A stretch of 64,000 nt of DNA, taken from positions 558,001 to 622,000 of the forward strand of contig JAFIGY010000009.1 of NCBI GenBank assembly GCA_017849435.1, read 5' to 3'. Shown one piece after another: positions 16,767-25,304 of this stretch (positions are counted from its first letter, which is position 1; each line of letters begins with the position of its first letter). The notes beneath the pieces are model-generated. The model saw nothing but the letters and a program-made list of their open reading frames with translations, had not been told where the DNA came from and made no database searches. A program made the translations under genes and the position numbers. This DNA comes from Chitinophaga niabensis (lineage in GTDB: Bacteria > Bacteroidota > Bacteroidia > Chitinophagales > Chitinophagaceae).

Positions 16767-19433
16767 ATGGTCCGATCCATCTACTTATGCTTCCTTCTCT
16801 TATACCTGCCGGTATTGCACAGCTATGCGCAACAGCTTCCAAAAGCATTGACGGAAAGATGCGCCGGATTACAACAGCAGGATAATCTTGAAGAATGGAT
16901 ATTTACAGGACTGGATTATGCGTCGGATAAACCGCTCGAGCGCCTGGACCTTCTGATGCAGATGCCCGCCCGCGCCTGGCGGCAGCCGAAAGATGAACAC
17001 GAACGGGCCGCCTGGCTGGATATGCTCACGTATCAGGGTTATTACCAGATGTTTGCCGGCAATATCCTTCCATCCATTACTGCATATGAAGCTGCTTACC
17101 GCTATTATAATTCGGCGCCTGTAACGGGAACGGATATACTGGAATATATCCTCAAACCACTGGGAAATAATTACACCCGCCTCGGTGATTACGAAAGAGC
17201 CACCTATATTCACACGAAAAGTCTTGCCATTGCCCGCAGTGAGGGGAACGCAAGGCAGATTGCAGCCGCCTGCAGCAACCTGGCGGTGGCGTACCAGATG
17301 CAGGAGCGGTACGACAGTGCGTTGTGGTATGCTTCCGAAGGATTGCGATCTGCACCACAAGGCAGCAGTATTGCCGGCCTGCTGTTCTCCACGCTGGCGG
17401 ATGTATACCTGAAAATGGGAAAAGCGGATACCGCTTCGGCCAACGCAGAACAGGCCGTGCGCCTGTTGAGGCGGCCATCGGTGTTGAAGGAGGAGAATGC
17501 CGGCTACTGGCTGGCTTCGACGTTGCAGGGCTCCGGCGATATTGCGTTTGCTCGTCACCGTTACCCCGATGCAGCCCGTTTTTTCGGAGAAGCATTGCAA
17601 ACCATGAACACCTTCTACCCCGGCGCCCGCAAAAGAGAGAAAGCCCGGCTTCTGGAGAAAAGCGGGCGGGTAGCATTGCAGTTGCAGCAACCGGCAGATG
17701 ATTTTGATAAGGCCCTCGCCCTCATGATCCCTCACCTCCCTTCCGGCTCCTGGCCCAAAGAAGAACAACTCTACGGCGAATTTACCCTCGCAGACGCCAT
17801 AGAAGGAAAGGCGGACGCTCTCGTGCGCGAAGGGCGACTGAAGGAAGCCTTGCAAGGCTATCAGCTCATCTTTTCCATCGAACGTTCCCTCCGCCGCGAA
17901 TTCTTCTCCCGCTCCACCCGCCTCCTCCACCAGAAACAAAACCGCCAGATGGCCGCAAAAGCCATGAACACGGCGTATGCTTTGTGGGAGCAGACGAGAG
18001 ATACCGCCTATGCAGCCGCCATGCTGGATGTGATGGAAAAGAGCAAAGCACAGGTACTGTTCGAAGAGCAACAGTTCAACATACAGAACAGCCGCCTGCA
18101 GATGAAGGACAGTTTGCTGGACCGGCAAAAGCAGCTGCAGCAGGCGATGGCGTATTACGACCGGGAACAGGCGCTGCGGGGCCGTACTGCAAAAGATCAG
18201 CGTGAAGCGCTGGCGTATGAATTATCCCAGGTACAACTGCAGCTGAAAAAAAAATACCCCCGCTTTTTTGAAACTACCTCCTCTGCCCCCGCATTCCTCC
18301 CCACCTGCCCGGGGAAAGACTTACCCGGCGGATTAACCGTAAAAGATTTTTTCTGGGGAGGGGATTATCTGTATGTCATCGATTTTGACCGGAAGGGGAT
18401 CACATCCGTCCGCCGCCTCCCGGACGCGGAAGAGAAACAGGCTTTCGTTCACGCATTTGTAGCGAAGTTTTTTCAGAAAGGTCCGCAGGCCATGCAAAAT
18501 GCGCCGCAGGAATATTACCGCGATGCGTACAAGATATTCCAATGGTTATGGAACGACAGCCTCACTGCAAAAAAATATCTGCTCATACCAGACGGGGAAC
18601 TTGGCTATATCCCCTTTGATGCGTTGCCTGTAAACCCGCGGTATCAGCGCGATGTGGGCAAATGGGCGTTTTTGGTCAAGGGGGCCGCAACAGGACTGGC
18701 TTATTCCATGCAAACATGGCTGCAACAGCAACAAGGGAATAAAGATACGCTGGCTGGTATGACGGGCTTCTTTATTTCCAAAGCAAAAGAAGGCGGAGAG
18801 TTGCCCGCCGTGCGGGAAGAGTACGAAGCGGTGAGCCGCCATGTACAAGGGCAATACTTCCGCAACGAAGCCGCCACCCTGACCGCTTTCCGCGAACAAC
18901 TCGGCAGCACCGGTGTGCTGCATCTCAGCACACATGCATCTTTGCAGGGAGATCAACAGTTACCCGCCATTCAATTGTCGGACGGACCTTTCTTTTTGTT
19001 TGAGCTGTATGCCAGGAGGTTCCGGCCAGGCCTGGTGATGTTGAGCGCCTGCCGGACGGGACAAGGGATGCTGGCGGAAGGAGAAGGGGTGATCAGCCTT
19101 GCCCGCGAGTTCGCCGCCACAGGCGCTACCGGCATCGTAGCAGGACTCTGGAACGTGCACGATGCCACCGCCGCCCGCCTCACAGGCGATTTCTACGAGC
19201 AGCTGCCCGCAGCGGAAAGTCCCATGGCGGCATTACATGATGCAAAAATAAAATGGCTCGGAGAGGCCGGGCAGCAATTGAAACTCCCTTACTACTGGGC
19301 CTCCCTTACTTACATCGGACATCATCATCCTGTGATATTGGAAAAACCGGCAAAGCCGGGATGGATGCGGTGGTATATCCTGGCAGGAATCGTGGCATTA
19401 CTGGCCGCGTTTGTCCGGATCCGCCGCAGATGA
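16767..19433 (+). CDS. Exported TPR-CHAT caspase-like peptidase
   Basis: 888 residues. Signal peptide MVRSIYLCFLLLYLPVLHSYAQ; TPR helices from about 95 to 480 (for example DYERATYIHTKSLAIARSEGNARQIAAACSNLAVAYQ); a coiled-coil-like stretch near 430-500; and a C-terminal CHAT domain. The catalytic pair is visible: His723 in GVLHLSTHASL and Cys762 in VMLSACRTGQGML, the standard CHAT H...C spacing. GATGIVAGLWNVHDATAARLTGDFYEQL is another CHAT hallmark. A single membrane helix (about 869-884) followed by RIRRR ends the protein, so the peptidase would be held to the inner membrane facing the periplasm. Most studied CHAT proteins are cytoplasmic, so export is notable. Its stop abuts the stop of the convergent MarR gene with no gap. 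Confidence 0.88.
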   Translation: MVRSIYLCFLLLYLPVLHSYAQQLPKALTERCAGLQQQDNLEEWIFTGLDYASDKPLERLDLLMQMPARAWRQPKDEHERAAWLDMLTYQGYYQMFAGNILPSITAYEAAYRYYNSAPVTGTDILEYILKPLGNNYTRLGDYERATYIHTKSLAIARSEGNARQIAAACSNLAVAYQMQERYDSALWYASEGLRSAPQGSSIAGLLFSTLADVYLKMGKADTASANAEQAVRLLRRPSVLKEENAGYWLASTLQGSGDIAFARHRYPDAARFFGEALQTMNTFYPGARKREKARLLEKSGRVALQLQQPADDFDKALALMIPHLPSGSWPKEEQLYGEFTLADAIEGKADALVREGRLKEALQGYQLIFSIERSLRREFFSRSTRLLHQKQNRQMAAKAMNTAYALWEQTRDTAYAAAMLDVMEKSKAQVLFEEQQFNIQNSRLQMKDSLLDRQKQLQQAMAYYDREQALRGRTAKDQREALAYELSQVQLQLKKKYPRFFETTSSAPAFLPTCPGKDLPGGLTVKDFFWGGDYLYVIDFDRKGITSVRRLPDAEEKQAFVHAFVAKFFQKGPQAMQNAPQEYYRDAYKIFQWLWNDSLTAKKYLLIPDGELGYIPFDALPVNPRYQRDVGKWAFLVKGAATGLAYSMQTWLQQQQGNKDTLAGMTGFFISKAKEGGELPAVREEYEAVSRHVQGQYFRNEAATLTAFREQLGSTGVLHLSTHASLQGDQQLPAIQLSDGPFFLFELYARRFRPGLVMLSACRTGQGMLAEGEGVISLAREFAATGATGIVAGLWNVHDATAARLTGDFYEQLPAAESPMAALHDAKIKWLGEAGQQLKLPYYWASLTYIGHHHPVILEKPAKPGWMRWYILAGIVALLAAFVRIRRR

Positions 19434-19925
19434 TCATTTCGCAGGCAGGCAGAGGCCGGGGTATATCGTTTCTACCAGCTTGAACAGGATATTCCGTAGT
19501 ATTTCCGTGTTCTCTTCTCCGATGATATCCGTATAAAATCCCTGTATCTCCCGCATGCAGCCGGAAACGTCTATCACCAGCTGTTTCCCCCTGTCGCTCA
19601 GGAAGATCACCGTTGCGCGGTTATCCGTTTCGTGTTTACGGGTATAGATATAGCCGTCTTTCTCCAGGCTCTTCACCACCTTGCTCATGGCCTGCTTGGT
19701 GATGCGCGCTTTCTTGGCAAGCTCATTATTAATGGTGCCTTCCTGGGGGATGTTGGCCAGCAGCGCCATATCTCCGATCTTGAATCCCTCGTAGCCCTTT
19801 TCCTGCAATTGCTCCGTTATCCGGGCGTCCAGGTCTTTTTTTATTATGCTTAGCATGCGGATCAAGGAACGATGTCTGTTCGCCATTACCTCTTCCAGCT
19901 TTTTATCTAAGGCAGCGTTCGTCAT
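19434..19925 (-). CDS. MarR-family transcriptional repressor
   Basis: 163-residue winged-helix protein. The central DNA-binding part reads LANIPQEGTINNELAKKARITKQAMSKVVKSLEKDGYIYTRKHETDNRATVIFLSDRGKQL, with the wing DNRAT typical of MarR (D-x-R pair). Flanking helices form the dimer interface. It is divergent from the three-gene efflux operon, the standard arrangement for EmrR/MarR control of multidrug pumps, with a candidate operator in the shared 160-bp region. Release by a small hydrophobic ligand is expected from the family, not seen here. Its stop codon lies directly beside the stop of the CHAT gene. Confidence 0.9.
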   Translation of the reverse strand: MTNAALDKKLEEVMANRHRSLIRMLSIIKKDLDARITEQLQEKGYEGFKIGDMALLANIPQEGTINNELAKKARITKQAMSKVVKSLEKDGYIYTRKHETDNRATVIFLSDRGKQLVIDVSGCMREIQGFYTDIIGEENTEILRNILFKLVETIYPGLCLPAK

Positions 19926-20015
19926 AAATAGGTCGTTTGTGTTGGTCGATGATCTCTAAAATAATAGTTCGTTTGTCATGCAAATTTAAATATTTTTCTT
20001 TTAAAGGTCAACTTA

Positions 20016-20047
20016 TTTGTCTATTTGGTAAGCTTGGTTTACCTTTG
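20016..20047 (+). promoter_or_regulatory. Promoter of the efflux operon
   Basis: TTTG (20016-20019), 20-bp spacer, TACCTTTG (20040-20047): an exact match to the Bacteroidota consensus in both elements and spacing. Transcription would begin near 20054, about 30 nt before the HlyD-type gene's ATG. Confidence 0.7.
20027..20043. promoter_or_regulatory. Candidate MarR operator
   Basis: GGTAA-N7-TTACC (20027-20031 and 20039-20043) is a 17-bp inverted repeat that covers the spacer and the first half of the -7 box of the efflux promoter. Size and position fit a MarR-family dimer site. A direct repeat TCGTTTGT at 19933 and 19968 lies nearer the marR start and is a second candidate. Confidence 0.45.
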
Positions 20048-20085
20048 CTTCCGTATTTACACAACACATACGAAAACACACTACA

Positions 20086-21129
20086 ATGGAAACAGCAAAT
20101 GCCAGTCCCAGAAAGGGAAAGCTCGTGGTACGGCTAATCTTCATCGTTATTCTCATTATAGCCGCCATTTTTGGCATCCGCAAATGGCTTTATGCCCGTA
20201 ACCATGAAACGACGGACAATGCCCAGGTGGAAGGCCATGCCGCTCCCGTGATCGCACGGGTAGCCGGCTATGTAAAAAGCCTGCATGTGCAGGATTACGG
20301 CAATGTGAAACAGTTGGATACCCTGTTAACGATCGATGACGAGGAATACCGTATCGCTTTGCAACAGGCCGAAGCGGATTACCAGCAGGCCGTGGCCGAC
20401 CTGGAATCTGCAAAGGCCGGCCAGACCAACGCAGGTGCGAATATCAAAGTGGCGGAAGCCAACGCGCAGGTGGCTCTTGTGCGGAAAGATAAAGCACTGG
20501 CTGATCTTCACCGCGATCAGAACCTCTTCAACGACCAGGCCATCACCAACCGCCAGCTGGATGACACCAAGGCGAACAGTCTCACTAACGACAAACAGTA
20601 TCAGGCTGCACAGGACAATATCACCCTGGCCCGTTCCACAGTACAGGTGGCCGCAGCCAAGGTTTCCCAGGCAGAAGCTCTGGTAGCCAGCAGAAAAGCC
20701 CAGGTGGAGCAAATGAAGCTCAAACTGGGATACACGACCATTACAGCCAACATCTCCGGCCGTATCGGTAAGAAAAATATTGAGTCCGGCCAGTTTGTAC
20801 AGGCAGGGCAGAGCCTTTTCACGATCGTAGATGAAGGAGGCTTTTATATTGTTGCGAATTTCAAGGAAACGCAATTATCGAATATTCACATGGGCCAGGA
20901 AGCTGAAATTTCTGTGGACGGATATGATGACATCCATCTGAAAGGAAAAGTAACGGCCATTTCCCGTGCAACGGGCGCTAAATCCTCCCTGCTGCCGCCA
21001 GACAACGCTACCGGTAACTTCGTGAAGATCGTGCAGCGTGTTCCTGTTAAAATATCCATTGATAATGTAGACCAATACCTCGACAAGCTCCGTGCAGGCC
21101 TGAGTGTAGAAGTGGCCTTAAAATACTAG
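20086..21129 (+). CDS. Membrane fusion protein, EmrA/HlyD type
   Basis: Periplasmic adaptor linking the inner-membrane pump to the outer-membrane channel. One N-terminal membrane helix (about 11-28: VVRLIFIVILIIAAIFGIRKW), then the biotinyl-lipoyl half GHAAPVIARVAGYVKSLHVQDYGNVKQLDTLLTIDD, a long alpha-helical hairpin (about 90-210, rich in A, Q, K), the second lipoyl half (GYTTITANISGRIGKKNIESGQFVQAGQSLFTIVD), and a beta-barrel domain. Length 347 is normal. It is first in the operon; the MFS gene begins 5 bp after its stop. Confidence 0.92.
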   Translation: METANASPRKGKLVVRLIFIVILIIAAIFGIRKWLYARNHETTDNAQVEGHAAPVIARVAGYVKSLHVQDYGNVKQLDTLLTIDDEEYRIALQQAEADYQQAVADLESAKAGQTNAGANIKVAEANAQVALVRKDKALADLHRDQNLFNDQAITNRQLDDTKANSLTNDKQYQAAQDNITLARSTVQVAAAKVSQAEALVASRKAQVEQMKLKLGYTTITANISGRIGKKNIESGQFVQAGQSLFTIVDEGGFYIVANFKETQLSNIHMGQEAEISVDGYDDIHLKGKVTAISRATGAKSSLLPPDNATGNFVKIVQRVPVKISIDNVDQYLDKLRAGLSVEVALKY

Positions 21130-21133
21130 TCAT

Positions 21134-22714
21134 ATGTCACCGAAACCGAAAGGATTCAAGAAGTGGATCATTGTGGCGACGGTCATTTCGGCTACCATGC
21201 TGGAGCTGATCGATACTACCATTGTGAATGTGGCCTTGTCACAGATCAGTGGTAACCTGGGTGCTACTATCGAGGATGCATCCTGGATCATCACCGCCTA
21301 TGCGATCGCAAATGTGATCGTGATCCCGATGACGGGCTTCCTCGCCTCATACTTCGGCCGGAAGAACTACTATCTTGGATCCATCATCCTTTTCACCTTC
21401 TCTTCTTACATGTGCGGCATCTCCGGCTCGCTCTGGGAGCTGGTGGCATGGCGCTTCGTGCAGGGTGTGGGCGGCGGTGCGCTGCTTTCCACTTCGCAAT
21501 CCATCCTCTTCGATACTTTTGAAATATCGGAAAGGCCCACTGCATCGGCGATCTTCGGGATGGGTGTAATCATCGGTCCCACCATCGGCCCTACCCTCGG
21601 TGGTATCATCGTGGATAACTTCCACTGGTCGCTCATCTTCGATATCAACGTACCGGTAGGCTTGATCGCAGCTTTCCTGGTATTCAATTATATCGATAAG
21701 CAGGAACATGAATACAATATCGACCGGAAAGCTATCAAGATCGATTATCTCGGCATTCTGTTGCTGATCATCTGGGTGGGCAGCCTGCAATACATATTGG
21801 AAAAAGGACAATCGGAAGACTGGTTTGCCGCGAAGCACATCGTGATATTGACCATTGCTGCCGTCGTCGCCTTTATTCTGTTTATATGGTGGGAATTGCG
21901 AACGGATGCGCCTGCAGTGAACCTGAGCGTGCTAAAGAACCGAACGTTGGCCATTACCACGCTGCTTACGTTCATCATGGGTTTGGGTATTTACTGTTCG
22001 ATGTTTGTATATCCTGTGTGGATGCAGCGTATCATGAACTTTACGCCTACACTCACCGGGGAATCCCTTTTCCCGGGCGCCCTCATTGCGGCTTTTATGA
22101 TGCCGCTCGTAGGTAAGGCCATTCAGCGCGGTGTTCCAACGAAGTACCTCATCACTACCGGCTTCATCCTTTTTGCATTCTTCTGTTTCTGGATGTCTAC
22201 CGCCAGTCCCGAAGCAGGCATAGCCTTCTTCTTCGTACCGCTGCTGATCAGAGGTATTGGCGCTTCCATGCTGAGCGTTCCGCTGACGAACCAGGCGGTT
22301 TCCGGTTTGAAGCCAATGGAAATGCCGCAGGGGATCGCCATCAACAACATGTTGCGCCAGCTCGGAGGTTCCTTCGGGATTGCATTCATGAACACGTATG
22401 TGGCCACGCAATACGCCACGCACCGTGTGCAACTGTTGAACTATGTGACCACGGATAACCCGATGGCCGTTGAACGCGTTCAACAAATGGCCGGCACGCT
22501 GGCGGCTAAAGGTATGAACGCCATGCAGGCGCAACAGGCCGGGTTAGGCATGCTGGACGGTGTTGTTACAAAACAGGCATACATACTTACATACCTGGAT
22601 GCATTCCGCATTGTAGGTATATTTTTCGTATGCGTGTTACCGTTAATGTTTTTTGTCAAGAAACGTAATATGAGCGCAGCGGCCATGAAAGAGGTGGCGG
22701 AAGGCGCACACTAA
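21134..22714 (+). CDS. Drug efflux MFS transporter, DHA2 (EmrB) type
   Basis: 526 residues with 14 predicted membrane helices, the DHA2 topology. The first loop carries LDTTIVNVALSQISGNL-like sequence (LIDTTIVNVALSQISG) and FGRKNYYL, a motif A remnant. Motif C of drug/proton antiporters is plain in helix 5: GMGVIIGPTIGPTLGGIIVD. It would export hydrophobic drugs in exchange for protons, working with the HlyD-type adaptor before it and the TolC-type channel after it. The next gene starts 18 bp downstream, so all three are probably one transcript under the MarR repressor. Confidence 0.92.
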   Translation: MSPKPKGFKKWIIVATVISATMLELIDTTIVNVALSQISGNLGATIEDASWIITAYAIANVIVIPMTGFLASYFGRKNYYLGSIILFTFSSYMCGISGSLWELVAWRFVQGVGGGALLSTSQSILFDTFEISERPTASAIFGMGVIIGPTIGPTLGGIIVDNFHWSLIFDINVPVGLIAAFLVFNYIDKQEHEYNIDRKAIKIDYLGILLLIIWVGSLQYILEKGQSEDWFAAKHIVILTIAAVVAFILFIWWELRTDAPAVNLSVLKNRTLAITTLLTFIMGLGIYCSMFVYPVWMQRIMNFTPTLTGESLFPGALIAAFMMPLVGKAIQRGVPTKYLITTGFILFAFFCFWMSTASPEAGIAFFFVPLLIRGIGASMLSVPLTNQAVSGLKPMEMPQGIAINNMLRQLGGSFGIAFMNTYVATQYATHRVQLLNYVTTDNPMAVERVQQMAGTLAAKGMNAMQAQQAGLGMLDGVVTKQAYILTYLDAFRIVGIFFVCVLPLMFFVKKRNMSAAAMKEVAEGAH

Positions 22715-22731
22715 TAAAATACAAATCGACA

Positions 22732-24009
22732 ATGAAAAAGATATTCCTCATCATATTTACCACCTCCGTACTCGGCGCATCGGCACAGGATGTTCCGGGT
22801 GACCTGAAAACGCTGGTGCAGCAGTCATTCGATCACTACGCAAAGATCAAGGCAATGGAAACCCAGCAACGTATTGCTGCAGACCAGACGCAACTGGCAA
22901 AGGCCAACCGCCTGCCTTCTGTGAATGGCAGCGCCAACTATACGCATATTTACCCCGTGCCGAAAATTCAGCTGCCCGGCAGCGACTTCGTATTTCAACC
23001 CGCGCCCAGCGAGAACCTGAATGCCGGCGTTACAGCGCGGCAATTGTTGCTGGATTTCGGGAAAAGCGGCAGCCAGATCAGGCAAAGTGAAGCGGAGGCG
23101 AAATTGCTGGGAGTGCAAACCAATGAAGCGCGGGAACAGCTGGCCTACCAGGTGGCGAACATTTATCTCAACATCGCTTTCCTGAACAATAACATCAACG
23201 TACAGGATGCCAACATCAAATTGTTGGAAGAAACGGAGAAAATGGTGGAGAACAAACTCAAGCACGGGGACGCTATTGATCTCGATCTCCTTAATACCCG
23301 CGTGAAACTGGAATCCTATCGCAACAAGAAAGTGGATTATGTGAACGCCCTGCAAAAGCAACTGGCTGCCTTAGGTTATTTCACCGGAGACACACTTAAA
23401 GATTCCATCCGCGCGGGATTCAACTGGCCCGCTACCGGTGTGCTGCAGGATACCGCATTCTCCGGTAATTCCGCCATGAAAACGGCACTGGAGAAAGAGA
23501 AAGTAGCCGAGCAGGGTGTGCAGTCCGCTAAAACACAATACAAGCCATCCCTTTTCCTCGATGCGGGTACCGGTTTCAAGAACGGTTACCTGCCCGATGT
23601 GACCATGCCAAAATTTAATTACAATGCCGGTGTGACCTTCAGTGTGCCGATCTATAACGGCAGGAAGCTGCGCACACAGGAGCATATAGCCGCTAAACAG
23701 GTAGAAATAGCCAAATGGAATACGCAGGATGTAAAAGATAATATCCGGAAGGAAGTAACGCAACAGCAGTCAGACGTTGCCGCGAGCCGGGAAAGGCTGC
23801 AAACGGCGGAAGTACTGCTGCAACAGGCGGAGCGCGCACTGCAGCTTGCGCAGAGCCGATATAAGAACGGGGTGATCACTTATTTGGATATGCAGAACGC
23901 GCAGACGTCCCTGCTGGAAGCGCAGTTATCTAAAATTCAATATCAATATCAGTTATCGATATCAAGTCTGGCCTTATTACAATTGAATGGCAACGAGTTC
24001 TGGAGATAG
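22732..24009 (+). CDS. TolC-family outer-membrane efflux channel
   Basis: 425 residues with signal peptide MKKIFLIIFTTSVLGASAQ and two outer-membrane efflux repeats: long helices with the pattern LVQQSFDHYAKIKAMETQQRIAADQTQLAKANRLPSV in the first and LQTAEVLLQQAERALQLAQSRYKNGVITYLDMQNAQTSLLEAQLSKIQYQYQ in the second, where RYKNGVITYLD is the usual TolC-family signature. Length is on the short side of normal. As last gene of the adaptor-pump-channel operon it completes a tripartite exporter. A strong terminator follows. Confidence 0.92.
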   Translation: MKKIFLIIFTTSVLGASAQDVPGDLKTLVQQSFDHYAKIKAMETQQRIAADQTQLAKANRLPSVNGSANYTHIYPVPKIQLPGSDFVFQPAPSENLNAGVTARQLLLDFGKSGSQIRQSEAEAKLLGVQTNEAREQLAYQVANIYLNIAFLNNNINVQDANIKLLEETEKMVENKLKHGDAIDLDLLNTRVKLESYRNKKVDYVNALQKQLAALGYFTGDTLKDSIRAGFNWPATGVLQDTAFSGNSAMKTALEKEKVAEQGVQSAKTQYKPSLFLDAGTGFKNGYLPDVTMPKFNYNAGVTFSVPIYNGRKLRTQEHIAAKQVEIAKWNTQDVKDNIRKEVTQQQSDVAASRERLQTAEVLLQQAERALQLAQSRYKNGVITYLDMQNAQTSLLEAQLSKIQYQYQLSISSLALLQLNGNEFWR

Positions 24010-24042
24010 GATTTGTTGTTTTCGTAGTGTGTGTTAAACGAA

Positions 24043-24074
24043 GCCCGGCACTTTTGCGCCGGGCTTATTTAATT
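24043..24074. terminator. Terminator between efflux operon and uxuA
   Basis: AAGCCCGGC (24043-24051) pairs perfectly with GCCGGGCTT (24060-24068) around an 8-nt loop, followed by ATTTAATT. It serves the plus-strand operon; on the minus strand the stem is also followed by T-rich sequence, so it may act both ways for the convergent uxuA unit. Confidence 0.75.
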
Positions 24075-24079
24075 ATCAG

Positions 24080-25240
24080 TTATTTCATTCCGCCTGCAAT
24101 ACCCATCTCGAGCCCCCTCAACTCCGCGAGCCCTCGCAACCGCCCGATGGCACTATACCCCGGGTTGGTCTTCTTATGAAGGTCGTCCAGCATCTGATGC
24201 CCGTGATCCGGGCGCATCGGGATAGAGATATTTCGTTTATTCATTACAGTTAGGATGTTCTTCACTACGCCGTACATGTCCACATCGCCTTCCAGGTGGT
24301 TGGCTTCGTAGAAATTCCCCTGTGCATCCCGTTTGGTGGCGCGGAGGTGGATGAAGTGGATGTGGTCTCCGAGACGTTCCACCATGCCCGGCAGGTCATT
24401 GTCTTCCCGCACACCATATGAGCCGGTGCAGAAGCAAAGGCCGTTAGCCGGGGAAGGCGCCGTGGCAAGGAGTTCTTTGGCGTCCTGCTCTGTGCTCACC
24501 ACGCGGGGAAGGCCCAGGATCGGGAACGGAGGATCATCCGGGTGGATGGCCAGTTTAATGCCTGTTTCCTCGGCTACAGGTACGATCTGCTGCAGGAAAT
24601 AGAACAGATGCAGCTTCAGCTTGATGGCATCCACGTCCTTATACTTATCGAGCGCAGCCTGGAACTGATCCAGCGTGAAACTTTCCTCGGATCCTGGCAA
24701 ACCTGCGATGATATTGCGTTGGAGAAGGGCTTTCTCCTCATCCGTCATACTGTCGAACTGCTCTTTGGCGCGGGATATCTCGGCCTCGGGATAATCATTT
24801 TCCGCACCGGGCCTTTGTAACATAAAAAGATCAAAGGCCATGAACTGTGCTTTATCGAACCGCAGCGCTTTGGAACCATCTTCCACGGTATAGGCGAGGT
24901 CCGTGCGGGTCCAGTCCAGCACCGGCATAAAATTATACGTGACCGTGTAAACGCCGCAGGCGGCGAGGTTACGGAGACTTTGCTGGTAATTTTTGATATA
25001 TTCCTTGAAGCGGCCGGTTTGTGTTTTGATATCCTCATGCACCGGCACGCTTTCCACCACGGACCAGGTAAGGCCGGCGGCTTCAATTTCCTGTTTACGC
25101 TTCAGAATCTCTTCTTTCGTCCAGATAACACCGTTGGGGATATGATGTAATGCAGTAACGATCCCCGTAGCGCCCGCCTGCCGGATGTCTGCCAGGCTTA
25201 CCGGGTCTTTGGGACCGAACCAGCGCCAGGTCTGTTCCAT
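24080..25240 (-). CDS. uxuA: Mannonate dehydratase
   Basis: Converts D-mannonate to 2-keto-3-deoxygluconate in glucuronate catabolism. Start at 25240 ([19 protein letters not shown]) matches the conserved family start; an in-frame ATG at 25255 adds MSMLR only. UxuA hallmarks: [52 protein letters not shown] (metal-binding His), [10 protein letters not shown] (Cys), [10 protein letters not shown] (His) and [12 protein letters not shown] (Asp, His). 386 residues, full length. It lies downstream of the glycerate kinase gene in the same direction with a 64-bp gap. No uxaC or uxuB/mannonate oxidoreductase is in the window. Confidence 0.93.
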   Translation of the reverse strand: MEQTWRWFGPKDPVSLADIRQAGATGIVTALHHIPNGVIWTKEEILKRKQEIEAAGLTWSVVESVPVHEDIKTQTGRFKEYIKNYQQSLRNLAACGVYTVTYNFMPVLDWTRTDLAYTVEDGSKALRFDKAQFMAFDLFMLQRPGAENDYPEAEISRAKEQFDSMTDEEKALLQRNIIAGLPGSEESFTLDQFQAALDKYKDVDAIKLKLHLFYFLQQIVPVAEETGIKLAIHPDDPPFPILGLPRVVSTEQDAKELLATAPSPANGLCFCTGSYGVREDNDLPGMVERLGDHIHFIHLRATKRDAQGNFYEANHLEGDVDMYGVVKNILTVMNKRNISIPMRPDHGHQMLDDLHKKTNPGYSAIGRLRGLAELRGLEMGIAGGMK

Positions 25241-25304
25241 TCTCAACATACTCAAGACTGTTTTTTAGTTTCTCAAAAATAGAATCTAAAGCGGGATATG
25301 CAAA

